The notes: a model not told the origin generated them from the sequence alone. A stretch of 64,000 nucleotides of DNA from Xiphias gladius (GCF_016859285.1 NC_053414.1:24209517-24273516); one strand, 5' to 3'. Counted from the first letter of the stretch, positions 31,938 through 54,700 are shown. Program-made: numbers and translations.

Positions 31938-31977
31938 AGAAAAAATAATATTAAAAAAAAAAAAATAAAAAAAAAAA
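31884..31977. repeat. Poly(A) tract, 53 A plus an A-rich tail
   Basis: Positions 31884-31936 are all A. An A-rich stretch with a few interruptions follows to 31977. It may be the tail of a retroposed sequence, or a poly(U) tract in the tnpo2 3' UTR. Confidence 0.9.
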
Positions 31978-32372
31978 GCGAATTTAAGTTCACTATATAA
32001 ACAAAAATCATCAGTAGCAGCAAAAAAAAAGAAAAAAAAAAAATATGGACCAGTTTTAAAACATTATAAAGATCACAATGACATTGCCAATCACTGTTTT
32101 ACTTAAGATATCAATATGGCATCAAATGGATATCAGTACGAATGTAGACATAAACACACACACACTCACTCTTGCACGCACACAAACATAGACACACGCA
32201 CACGCACACGCACAAACACTTGGTCACAGTTAACAGGTGCCAAGGACATTGCAGTGGGAGTCAAGTTTTTAGCTCGGTACCATATCAAAAACAATACATA
32301 TTTCACACACTGTTAACATAGAATGCCGTAATAAGGATTTACAAACTGCACACGCATGCGCACGCGCACATT

Positions 32373-32373
<1 letters not shown>

Positions 32374-32410
<37 letters not shown>
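32374..32410. repeat. CA microsatellite
   Basis: About 18 CA units lie in the presumed tnpo2 3' flank. Smaller CA and CGCA runs precede it from about 32150. Confidence 0.9.
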
Positions 32411-32413
<3 letters not shown>

Positions 32414-33522
32414 CCGCAAACAGACAACTAAGGATGTGATTTTTCTTTCTACGATTTCCTCCCCTCTGGTGAGAAAACAAATGTTTAGCCCTAATCCTCC
32501 CTTACTAGAGGAATGGTTTCCGTGAAGCCATGAGGAAAGACACTTACTCTTATTTTTTCTTTTTTCTCTTTTGATCAGGTAGAAAATGTGACAGGAATAT
32601 GTTTGATAGATGGATAGCTCTGTGAAGCAGCACTCTGGTCAAAATGAAGGTAGGAAACATAGATGCAGATAGCGAGATTATCTTACAGATAATTAGAATT
32701 CAGTGACTACAGATGAAGTAATTCATATTGAATCCTATTCCCCGGAAAAGAAAGATATCACCCAGAAAACGAACAGTTTAGACACCTGTCTGTCTGTCCC
32801 TAACTACATGTAGTAGGTCTCAAAAAGTCTAAATAATAGTGCCACCCACAGTCAGTTCCATGTACTGCATGTACAGCATGTGCAAGTGTATGTGTGTGAG
32901 TCTGTGTACGTTGGTCTGTCTCTGTCGGTCAAGCTATCAGTTACTCTTAAGTTTAAGAATCCCATTAAAATCTCCACTGTCCCTGTCTTCCCAGCCAAGT
33001 AACAGACCATTCTGTAGCTCTTCTTTCCCTGCCTTGTTATATTAAGTTCCCTCCCTCTCTTTCCCTGAACTTTCTCTGTGCTGGTCTCTTTCCCTGCCTC
33101 CCCTCTTTCCCAACTTGTCGATCCCGCTATCTCTCCCTCAATATCCTTCTCTCTGTCCCTCTCTATCTGTCCCTACCAGTTAGTTTTTCTGTGTCGGGTC
33201 CCTGCCTAGTTAATCTAGAGGTGTCCCCCTGTCCCTCCCTCCCACCCGCCCGCCCTCCCTCCCTCTATGGACAAACACATAGGGCGTGGGGGCCGTCCGT
33301 CAGGGGGAGCGGCCAAAAGCATCCCTCTCCCTCCCCCCAGATCAGGGCAGTGCAATACACAGATGGATGAGTTTCCCATTCACCCTCCTCCTGCTGGCTC
33401 ACCTAGGAGGACAGATAAAAGGGAGAGCAGACACAAAGAAGTTAACTTGGGTATAAACCTATATAACTTTGATTTGACGTCAAATAATAGCATGTATGGG
33501 GTTACCTCTAGGGTGGGTGTAT

Positions 33523-44070
<10,548 letters not shown>

Positions 44071-44819
44071 CTACAAGACACGAACACACACACTACCAGT
44101 TAACGAAGCATGTACTACACACATCGGCGCTTACAACCGGACAGCCCTGCCTGTAACCTCAGCACTCTGTGCATTACTACTCCAATCACGTAGAAGTAAC
44201 GTAGCTACGCAGTAACGATGAGATGGTCTCAACATGTAGCATGCTGCCGTTACTAGTAACAACAAATTGTCAAATACTAGCTAGTTAGCTGTTAACCTCA
44301 AGATTGTCTACTTAAAAATTAATTTTAGGCAAAATACATTCATTGTAATATATTTGTCTATAATGTAGCAAAACATTACTGCACATTTCTGAACATTTTC
44401 CGTTTCTGGCCAAATGAAACTTAGACGTACCGCTTCGCAGTCGTCTTTTAGTAAGTACAGCGGGACGAATAAAGTAGCCACAATAACTATCCATCGCGAC
44501 CTGACAAGCCTTTTTCACATGAGGCCCAGGCGGCACAGGCGCAAATGCCTGGCTCATTCAGCTAGCAAGTTAGCTTAGCGTCGCTATGATGCTTAACACG
44601 CACCAGATTTACACGGAAAACAGCTTCAAATCGCTATCTTGCGTTAACAATCGGGAGACTGCGTCGCGCCGTCAAAGTTGTGTTTGTAATTAAAGCAACA
44701 AAGACGACACAAATGGCGCCCATTAATATTCATAACATAGCACTCGCATATCAACCTCGGGAAGCTACCAGTAGCATGGCTAGCTAGCATCATCTTGAAA
44801 GTACCGCGAAAGGTTTTAC

Positions 44820-44960
44820 CTGGTCACTCCGATGCAGTAGATCTATATTTCTATAGACAATAGTGCAGTTACGCTGTAACAACAAACATTAAATAAATTA
44901 TGACTTCGATCTGTGTAGCCAAATACAAACTTCTGATCTCAGTAGATCTGTGCAGTTGCT
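44820..44960 (-). other. tnpo2: Candidate noncoding first exon and promoter of tnpo2
   Basis: The ATG exon of tnpo2 starts with a splice acceptor one base before the ATG (44070), so a 5' exon must lie upstream. A minus-strand donor CAG then GTAAAAC ends at 44820. CG-containing DNA from 44400 to 44830 surrounds it. The boundary and choice are tentative. Confidence 0.3.
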
Positions 44961-45780
44961 ATGCTAGTTGGTATGTGACAGAGATTGCATGCCTTGCAAT
45001 CAAGCCGGGTGATCAGTTTGATCATGTTCGGCTTCCGTATTGGGCAGACTGTCGGGCAAGGTAACTGTGTAGAGACGTAAACAACTTTTAATACCACCAT
45101 TATTATATAGTCTATATACAGTGCGTGTCAGCGTATGTTGTTGTCGTAAATTGTGTTTATTAATATAGATGCATCACATACATGTAACTCTGTGAACCGA
45201 CACGATATGTGCATTGTTTTTTTAAGTGTTTTATTTCTGGCCACTAGATGGTGTCAGCTTCAAATCCCCGCAGCATCCAACTACTGTATAATCGAGCTGT
45301 ACGAACTGAAGCAGGGCGTGGATACAATAACATGAAAACCGGCGTAAAACTAATGGCATACCAACAAATACTACTACAGTGAAACTTGTTCAGCCCAGAT
45401 TCGTTGACACAGTCTTAACATGACTCTGATAATTCAACTTTGGGTGGAAGAGGAACAAAATGCCATGAACACCTTGAAATAAACAACAGAACTCCAACAT
45501 TATAGGCTTCGCCGGTAGTATGTTACAGGTTTATTGCACTGGATGTCGGTGCTTTGTAAATCTGCTCATGTTTGGTATCTACCCCCTGCGGTACCGCAGA
45601 AGCCAGATGTATGATTCAGAGAATATCAGGACACTGTTTACTCAAAGTCACCACCACTTCCTTCATTTCGAAATCCTTGTCAAAACTATGTTTCAAAAAC
45701 AAGACATTGTAAAAGTGGAAGTGTGAGCATGAAATATCATTTTAGTATATATTTGTAAGATGAACAAAGACTTTTGTAGT
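44961..45780. other. Intergenic stretch between tnpo2 and rln3
   Basis: No gene or recognisable repeat was found here. It lies between the tnpo2 5' end and the rln3 3' end. Confidence 0.5.
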
Positions 45781-45793
45781 ACCTACACAAGGC

Positions 45794-45799
45794 TTTATT
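45794..45799 (-). terminator. rln3: rln3 poly(A) signal
   Basis: AATAAA on the minus strand lies about 200 bases past the rln3 stop codon. Confidence 0.65.
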
Positions 45800-45997
45800 G
45801 AACATATATATCCATTTGTGATAATCACAGTAAACATTATTTTTCATTCCTGTATCAATAATCAACACATTGACAGTGATGTGGATGGGATGTGTAATTT
45901 CAGCAATTCTAAGTGTGTAGAAATGGAGGTATCACATTGGAAAAGAATAGGGCTCTGCACTAGTGACCGGACAAGATGCATATTTAAGAAACTAGGC

Positions 45998-46538
45998 TCA
46001 GCACAGAGAGCTGATTTCACTCTTGCTGCAGCCCCACTTGCAGCAGGCGTTGGACAATCCGACCACTACATCCCGTCCTTTTCTATCCGCACTCCGTAGA
46101 GCTTCCAGCACCTCCTCTGAGATTGGCGAGCGAGCTGAGCGGCTGAATCCAGCAGCCAGAGGTGACACATCCAACGTTTGCGCTTTCCATGTTTTGGACT
46201 CTGCAGGATCCCGCTCACTGGTAAATTGAGGAATGGGATCTGTGTTCCATGGGTCAAAGACTTCTTCTCCAATAAGAGCTGATAAAAAGGAAGGGTAAAT
46301 CTCTTGATAACACATTTTGGCTCCCGGAAAACATGGCACATAGTCTCACACAAAGAGTCTTACCTGAGTCTCCTATGCTTCTCCTCCAGCGCGAACCACC
46401 ACAGGTAAAGATGACAGCTCGGATGAACTCTCGTCCACACAGTTTCACCCCGTAGAAAGAGGGATGACCGTCATTGGAGCGCACCCTGTCTACGAGTGCC
46501 ACCAACAAGCCCAATGTCAAGAGTGCCGCCTTCCACAT
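45998..46538 (-). CDS. rln3: Relaxin-3 precursor
   Basis: Relaxin-3 is a secreted two-chain neuropeptide of the insulin/relaxin superfamily that signals through RXFP3. Two coding exons, 46364-46538 (ATG 46536-46538) and 45998-46278 (TGA at the end), join in phase 1 to 151 aa. Residues 1-21 form a signal peptide. The B chain covers about 22-51 with Cys34 and Cys46, the receptor-binding RxxxRxxI (Arg36, Arg40, Ile43) and the ending CGGSRW. Arg-Arg at 52-53 and RKGR at 124-127 are convertase sites flanking a C-peptide. The A chain, about 128-151, has the Cys pattern CC-X3-C-X8-C and ends KWGCSKSEISSLC. The single intron in the C-peptide is typical of the family. Teleosts have rln3a and rln3b, and I did not assign which this is. 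It is head to head with rfx1, as in human. Confidence 0.95.
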
Positions 46539-46624
46539 GGTGAGACTAAAAAGATGATGAAGGTGTAGCAAAGGCTAGAAATTGCTTGAGGTGTCTGTGT
46601 GTTTTGTGTTTCTTTCTGAACAGC

Positions 46625-46631
46625 TTATATA
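46625..46631 (-). promoter_or_regulatory. rln3: TATA box of rln3
   Basis: TATATAA on the minus strand lies about 90 bases upstream of the rln3 ATG. That fits a TATA-driven, tissue-restricted neuropeptide gene. Confidence 0.55.
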
Positions 46632-47219
46632 GGCCTCAGCATCTCAGAGAAGAGCCTAGACTCACCTCCACTCTTCGTCATGCCCAGAGATAAGACCAGA
46701 GACCTTTATGGGCAACAATGCACATAGACAATAAGAAATGTTGTGATGAAGTAGCGAATGATGCCAGAGGTGATGTCAACAGAGCTCTTGGCTATCTAAT
46801 CACCTGTGACCTTTTGCTGGCCTTTCTGTCCCTTAAATCAGTTGGGTTGTGCTGTGTGTCACCAGCACAATCTCCGTCTCGCTATCTGCTCTGCCAGGCA
46901 TTGGATGGAGATCACTATCCACCTACCCCAAGGACAGCTAGGGGGCTATACGTTGGTGTTCATTACAAGTGACACAAACATACATGAACACTGCAGATAG
47001 ATTTCTGAGGACAGCTGGTGATACTGCAATGACACAAATCAGTTGTGAACTTCTCAATGTTGTTCAATATTTATTATCAATATAAATGTATAGAGGGGAC
47101 TATGTATAAGCGACGGTATCGACCTTTTATTTGTAATGAATGAATTGACAATCTATCATTTTCCACCTATCTATTTGACATTCTGTGCAATCAAAAAAGT
47201 CACATTAGAAGTGGTAATT

Positions 47220-47480
47220 TGACGTTAGGCTCTGGCGAAAGTGACGGACAGGGACTGTCTACCAATCAACGATCGTTTTTTTTTCATAACGCCGCGACCA
47301 CCTCCCAAGTCAGCCAATCAGCTTTTGGTGTAGGGCGGGACGATGACGAGAGGGTAGCAACAGTTGCCCCGGTGAAGGCAAGGCGCCATAGTCACGGTAG
47401 TCCTGGCGACAAGAACCAAGCAACGGGAGTCAACAACAACAAGCTAAATCTAAGGAAAAAAACTTTAACGACTAAAAAAG
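47220..47480 (+). promoter_or_regulatory. rfx1: CG-rich promoter region upstream of rfx1
   Basis: The stretch holds two CCAAT boxes (47262-47266 and 47314-47318), a GC box GGGCGGG (47333-47339) and everted RFX half-sites AGCAAC and GTTGCC (47356-47361 and 47363-47368). A 98-residue open frame overlaps it but looks like a by-product of composition. The 5' exon of rfx1 probably starts in or just after this stretch, with a candidate donor at 47943. Confidence 0.45.
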
Positions 47481-48488
47481 GACAATACTGGGATAAACTA
47501 GAGGTGAAAAAGTAAAATATTTCAAAATTATCATTCCATTTTATGTAATTTTTATACGTGTGCTTGTTTGTACAATCGTCAGCGTTAACGTGAAATTGAT
47601 CGGACGTGTCGATGATGAAAGTGGTTGCTAGCTTCTTTCCAAACGCAGACCGTTGTTATGGCGATGTCAGATCTTTGATAAGAGCACAAGATGGCGGGTG
47701 TGTTGTAGTGTCAGTCGTACTTTTATAGCTCATCTGTCAGAATGTTCAGACTGTTTCTTACAGTTTCGATTACAACTGAAATTAGAGTGAGATTTGATTG
47801 GTGGCGTGGCCATAGATTTAATGACTATCCAACAGGAGAAGCTAGCCACTTGCTAGCTCGCTTTAACGTCACAAGTCAACGTGAGCTGCTAGCTGGGGAA
47901 GCTATCACTCTCGCTTTCTCAACTCACTTTTCGGAAACATTAGGTAAAGAAAAGCTCACGAACCGTTCACTCAAATAAATAATGTATGAGTTATAAAAGC
48001 GGAGACATTGGTATAGAATGTTTCCTAATGTTTTTATGACTTTGAAAAAGTTTTTGGTCTGACATTGGATACGGCAATTCACTCCAGTGAACACGGTGTG
48101 CCGGATGATCATCTGATTGTCTTGTTTGCCGTGTTGGTTTACGCAGGAGTGGCTTGTTTTCTAGTGGGATGGTCTAAAGGCCTGACTGACAGTCAGGCCC
48201 AGTTGTTAATATGAGTTTATTTTCAGATGGAAATATATTGGACTGTCCGTGGTTACATATTTTATAATTTTTAGTTAGTTATTTTATTTAACTTGAAATA
48301 CCTCTGTCATGGTGAATTAACCTTGTTTTTGAAATTTAATTAATTGCTTTATATATGGTTCTTAAATTCACACTCTATTTCATATTTGGACCAAACAGGA
48401 AAGGCTCTAGACTACTGCTTAGGGTTAGACAAAAGCCCTACTTCCTCCTCTGGTTTATGCTCCATACACATATACAAGCGCGCGTGCG

Positions 48489-48490
<2 letters not shown>

Positions 48491-48541
<51 letters not shown>
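48491..48541. repeat. CA microsatellite with inverted-repeat ends
   Basis: About 25 CA units are flanked by perfect 12-base arms GTGCGCTCACAC (48484-48495) and GTGTGAGCGCAC (48542-48553). The tract lies in the intron just before the rfx1 start-codon exon. Confidence 0.9.
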
Positions 48542-48544
<3 letters not shown>

Positions 48545-48689
48545 TGAGCGCACACGCTAGTTCTATCTGGCCAAAACCTAGAGAGGTGAAATCATGTGCT
48601 ACCTAAGTGTGTTTATATGTACGTTTGTAGCACTTTCATTAAAAAGTGGTGTCTCTTTTTATCTACAGGACTAGTGCCTCAAAGCATTG

Positions 48690-48703
48690 GTTGTCATGGC
48701 AAC
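48690..48703 (+). promoter_or_regulatory. rfx1: X-box-like RFX site spanning the rfx1 start codon
   Basis: GTTGTCATGGCAAC differs by one base from the palindromic X-box GTTGCCATGGCAAC. The ATG inside it (48696-48698) is the rfx1 start codon. The right half-site GGCAAC is perfect. Confidence 0.6.
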
Positions 48704-51700
48704 TTCTGGATTCTCGGAGGACCTTCAGCCTCAGCAGGCCAATACAGTAACCATAGCAACTCCTACTGCCACCACACCCTCATCCGCAAAGACAGCACAC
48801 TTCCTGTCTGAGATCCCACCAACCTCTGGAACCACTGCAACAGCTAACCAATCAGCCACTGCCTCAAAAACAGGACAGGATGTACTTTGTTCTCAAGCAC
48901 CGCCCACTCAGGCCCAGAGCCAGAAGGCAGTGGTTCTGACCACTCCCACGCAGCACTACGTATCGCCTGAAATCCAGCACTCTACGGTCCAGAAGAGTAA
49001 TGGTCAGAGCAGCTCTCCTCAGTACATCATAGTAACTGTTACAGGTGAGAGACACAGGAATGACTGACATACCTACATCATACATACTTTGCAAACACAC
49101 ATAATACACACCTTCTAGCTCACATAGGCTGCAGGAGGGCATGATAAGCCATGCAGTCTGAGCAAGCTTCAGTTTGTCCAATAAGTCTATTTTCTGGGTG
49201 TAAACAACAGGCTGGATCCTGGTTGGAGACTGGCAGTTTGTCCAGCACAGAGTGTTGCATTCTAGTTACCAATCAGTGCAGAGAGTTGTGTATAAATGTT
49301 CGTCCATTAATATTTTAAACAATGACAAATGCTTGTCATTCATTTCTAGGACCCGTCAAGATCTCATAAAATGTCTTTTTAACTAGCTCTACCAAAAGTT
49401 ATAGAAAAAAATAGTGCTGAAGCAATTAATCTATTAGTTATTTGACAGAAAATTGATCTTCAATCATTTTAATAATTGAGTAATTTTTTAAGTAATTCAT
49501 CAGGTGGGTTAAAGGTTCTGAAATGTTCTGTTCTGTAAATTTGAAATTGAAAATCTTTGCTTATTGGACTGTTGAACGGACTAAATAAGCAATTTGACAA
49601 TATCACGTTGAGCTCCGGAAACTGAAATTGTTTTTTTTTTTGTACTATTTTCATTATATTTTATAGATTGTACAATTAATTGCTGTATGCTTAATAGATA
49701 TAGCCCAAGTTGGAACCAAAACATTAGTGCATAACAATCTGCTTATAATAGTTATCATTTATGATGATGATTAGTTTGTTCATTGTTTGATGGTCATGAT
49801 CTTAGGTTAAAGGTTTTCTGCCCTACTGAATTGCATGCCATCTTTAAAATAGTCCCTAATTAGAGAGCTAGAATGAAGACCAGCTGAGACCGGCAGGATT
49901 GAAAAACCACTGATGTAGTTTGTCTGTCTGGTTGGGTGGTGCATACATTATGAGGACAAAATAAGCTGATGGACTTGGTTGCTAGGCTGCATAGTCCCAA
50001 ACGTGGGAGCATGGACAGCTGATGGATGGAACCTGACTTTCCTTTTACTCTGCTGCTTTTGCTTTTCCAGAGAGATAGTGGTATAATGATGTTTTTATTA
50101 TTATTATATTACATGAGCTTGGCTTTAGGTTTGCAATTCGCAGTACAGAAAGTTAGATGGGGCTGTATCTATGGTGGCTATGTAACGTGTGCTTACAAGG
50201 CTTTGGACCTTTTCCAGATAATAGCTAAAATGAATTTAGGCCATTGCTTTTTAAAAATGTATCCTGAAGTAAAAAATAATGCTCAGTCATAAGGAAACCA
50301 CTTTCAAAATATGTCAAAATATTGTGTTAACTAGTGGAAATGAGAGAGAATCAACCCCAACATTTGAGTCTATCTGTATGTTTATTTTAGGGCCGTCTAT
50401 TCATAGATCTTTTTGCCCACTAGTATCAAGTAACACTATGCACTTTCACCCAGAGTGAGAGAGTCACAGGCTTGTCTTGTTCTCACGGAGCAGGACAACT
50501 AAGTTAGCCGAATAACTGTGCTTATTAAAAATTCACCCCATATCTGAAACATGGACTGCAGTTTTACTCGGTCCAGTTATGCAATTAACTTAGTAAAACT
50601 GCTTCATGAGAAATTATATACTTTAGTATTTGTGCTCTTCAATTTTTTGCATTCATATTTTTGATAGCAGGCTAGAATGATGTACATTTGATTTCTAATG
50701 ACCCAGTAATGCAGCATATTTGGTTGTACTATACACAAGGTTTAGAAACTGTAACAGCACACTTACTTTGAAAAACACAGAATGGAATAGAATGTATTAT
50801 GTAACATAAAAAGGACAAATGTTTTTCTGTTCAGCTGGGACTTAGCAACGACAAGGACCATTAAAACCAGGCATACTGTCTAAACAGAAGAGATTTACCT
50901 GTTAAAATGGCAGAATTTATAGTTTGCTCATTGAAATTTACTATATAGTTAGTGCGGCAACAAGGAGTATTTTTATTCAGGTAACATGTCCTATTTGTCA
51001 TAAGTTTAGCCTTCAAGATGTAAAAAGAAATAAAGGAACATGCCCATCACAATATACCAGTGCCCATAGTGACAGGTCCTCACATCTATGAAAATGTAGG
51101 AGAAAATTTCGAGACTTTAAACTGACCACATATTCAAAATCTAAATGGTTACTTTCTTGCCTGGAAAAATATCAAAACATAAAAAATGGTTCGGTTAGGT
51201 ACATAAAGCCTGATCGGCATGCAATAGTATTTGTAACGTTACTTAACCAAATCAAGCTCATCACACTCCTGAGTATCCCGGAGCACTTCCAAACAGCTGT
51301 TAATGGAAATGTTGACTATGTAGTGATAGCAAAAACTTACATATAGTACTTTTAATGTTTGTGCTTTCTCTCTTGTATGTGTTTTGTCCATACGGGCCTC
51401 TGTCCTTAGATAATGATGTGAATAACCAATTAAAAACCAATTAATTTTTAATAGTTTTATGTGATAGAAGACCATTGATTGATAAGTGACTGGAAAAGTA
51501 GAGATATATTTTCTGTTGATCAACTAATTGATAAATCAGCTATGTCTGTGGACTTTTGCAGATATTTTGCCTCTCATTTAAAAGGCTCCTTCAATTATGA
51601 TTAATTAACTAATAGTTTCAGCACTGGATACAACACTACATGATTAAAATTGCAAAAATACTTGTCTTTCTCATCATCTAGATATGATTGGTTGCTATGT

Positions 51701-54700
51701 TTGCATGTTCCAAAGTTCTCTACTCTGGTGAGTCCTGCCTGCACCTGTTGGTATCAGTTGCAGTTGTCAGGATTGGATAAACCTGGTTAACTAAAGAAAA
51801 AAAAAAAAAAGTCATGGACCAGAATAGCTTGCACAGTGGCTAGCTCGTTATTCTGTTCTGTTCTGCTTTTCCCCTCTTAATCCATAAATTCAGTGGCATT
51901 GAGGTATAAAAATAGCCAACAGACAGAGGTAAGTAGTTAGATATTAAGTCAGGTGCCAGCCTGATGGAAGCACAATGTAATCTCTATTGAAAACAAATTT
52001 ATTAAATTCTCATTGATCTTGAATTGTCTTGTGGAAGGAATTTAAAGTTTTTTGAATTAAAAAGTTGTTAATCTGCTAAACTGGCAGGTGGAATTTAGGA
52101 AGGAACAGTCAGAGCCAAAATGTACAAATATTTGAGGAGAGACTGAATCTCATTTTCCATTAGTTATCATGATGCGGAGTTCAAGAGTTTTTAATCTTCT
52201 TAACATGTCCATATGGTGTTTTATTATATGATACAAGACATATCATGAGTGAAATAAGCAGTCAACGTCATGTCTGAGTATTTCCACTTTGCGACTGCAG
52301 TGTACCAGTGACAGACTCAAAAACATGGATTCAGACAGCCTGGGTTTCATGCATCACATACCTAGGGAACAAATCCCGTCAACTCCGGGGGTGGAGCAAA
52401 AGAAACCAGAAAACTCCAGCACAGAGCAGATTTGTCAGTACAGGGAGCAGGGTTTGCATTAGTACAACCACGAATGCTATGTCAGCCACTGCCAGTTACA
52501 AGCTAACAAGCTAGCAAACGACATAAACAAATAAAAGATGCTAACTACACTTACCATTCTGAAACATCTGCTCACCGATATTGGTGCTCAACAGTCTCCT
52601 CATCTGAGTCTGGGGCTGAGGTCGAAAAGTCCATAAAGTCTCCTTTTCTAACCACTTTTTGTTGACCTCAGTGGAAAACGTCATTAGGTCAAGGAGAGAT
52701 GCGAAGGAGAACTGATGAGGACGTAAGAAAAGACAACCGTGGTGCCAAGAGAATGTGACTGCACTTACACTTAGCTATATAATTATGCGATGGCGGATGT
52801 TATTGACGTGGGTCTGCCAAGTGAAACTACAGTGTTCCAAAGATGGACAACAAGAAGTGCATCTTAGATACTTTGCCCTGTACGTTCTTACCCTGTTATT
52901 TAATGCAGGCTATATGAACATGGAAAGCCTGGTGAAAAATATTACTTCATTACCAAAGTTGGAATTGAAATAAAAACGGAATATAGGCTAGCAGTCACAA
53001 AAGTGAGACAAAATGGTTGTCACATTGAGTGACTGATCACACTCACCCTTCTTTCCACTCATATTTATCGACATGAATCCCAATTAGTATGATTGTATGA
53101 AAGTAATTGTTAAAATTATTCAAGATAGGCATAACATGTTAGGCCTACAAATCTACTACTGTACGAAATCATTTTAAAGTTTTGCACATGTTGAATTAAA
53201 AACATCATCTGGCTGAAAACGTCTCATGCCCCCTTTTCTTGAAAAACAGACAGAATGACCAAACCAGTGCTGCTGATACTATGTACTTTTACAACAATTA
53301 TACTTATGATTACTTTTTACGTATGATTTTTCATGCATGACTTTTACTTTGAGAGGAGTCTTTTTACATCGCAAGTATTTTTTTAGTACTTTTAGTTACG
53401 TAAAGGATCAGAATACTTCTCCCACCACTGAATATACTGTGTATATGTAGTTTAAGAGATGATCTGGCTTAACCCTTTCCTTTATTAAAGCAAGGGCTAC
53501 AGCATCTGTGACTGAAACTCAGTTAATGAATGATATTGGCAATACAACAACGCTCAAAATGAAGATATATAACTAATGCAAAGTGAGCATTGTGTGTCAC
53601 TTTAAATGCTGCTGCCGCAAGGAACTTTGGGAGGGCATTATCTCCTTTTCCTTTCGTAAAGGAAAGTCCAGTGTATCCTATGCTAAAGGAGATAAGACGG
53701 GAAGCACTGAAGCCCCTTTCCTGAGCATTTAGAGAATTCGACAAGCTCTTATCATGGTTGCCACCAAGATATTTCCGGGTCATTTTACTCAGGAATCTTC
53801 TGAAGCAAAATTACTACCTGACCACAGCATGGGTCGGACTGAGGCTCAGACATGTATGGCTGAATCTCTCCTAGGTTTCCTCTTTGCTAGCAATAATTTT
53901 ATGCCATGCTGTTTCACCGGTCAACCTAGTGCAAGCAGCGGTGGTGGGCGGTGCAAACACGCTGTGTTACATATCTGATTATTCATAGACCCAGAATTTC
54001 TCAATGAGGAAGAAAGCGTAGATGTGTCTCCAGCCCCTTATCAGAGTTTTGTTTTTGTTTTTTGTTTTTTTACATTTTTGATGTTAAACACAATATTAAT
54101 CATAGCATAGCATAGTATTTTTCTTTCTTTTCTTTTTTTTTTTGAATGGTGGGTTGTGCGGAGGTGTGCTGGCTCTGCTATGACTTGGCCCAAGTGTAAC
54201 TATGAGTATGTTTACAGCTGTTAACTTAGGTAGAAGTAAGAGCAGCACAGTGGGAGCGGGACAGTGCAAAACACTTAAAGCCAAATGTTTCTCACCTGAA
54301 GGGTATAAAAAAAGCGAATATTACCCTCCCCTCCGCCCACCCTCCATCCACTGTTTTCTCCCTCTATCCTTCATCCCTCATGTATCTCTCATTTCCCTCT
54401 CTCATCTGATCTGCATGTTTACAAGATGGAGGGATTTCTCTCTCCATCTGGGGAGATTAGCTGTCCAAGGCTGTCCTTCTGCCTGCAACATATAAGGATG
54501 AAAGGAGAGTTGGACAGAATCACTCTTCCCCCTCCTCACTATCAGTCTCTCCTTGGTCAAGCAAAAAAAGAAACTTATTTGCAGGATGTTCTGCGGTGGC
54601 TGTTATTATCATTTGGAAGCAGTATGTCGTGAGTACTGAACTTGTGGTGATGGTGGCTCGCTTTTTTTCATTGAGTTTTATTTGATCATCTGATGAAACT

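Larger units (their letters stand above)
30490..33522 (-). other. tnpo2: Probable long 3' UTR and downstream flank of tnpo2
   Basis: This stretch lies downstream of the tnpo2 stop codon on the minus strand. It has no coding exon and is rich in A tracts and CA repeats. Candidate poly(A) signals on the minus strand (TTTATT on the plus strand) occur at 30713-30718 and near 30504. The cleavage site cannot be fixed without transcript data. Confidence 0.4.

Noticed and set aside
47219-47515. 98-residue open frame upstream of rfx1
   Set aside because: It lies in the CG-rich promoter stretch, has no recognisable domain and is on the strand where the rfx1 5' region is expected.
52308-52973. Possible extra rfx1 exons or a small gene
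   Set aside because: The short frames have no similarity to RFX1 or another family I recognise, and no matching splice signals.
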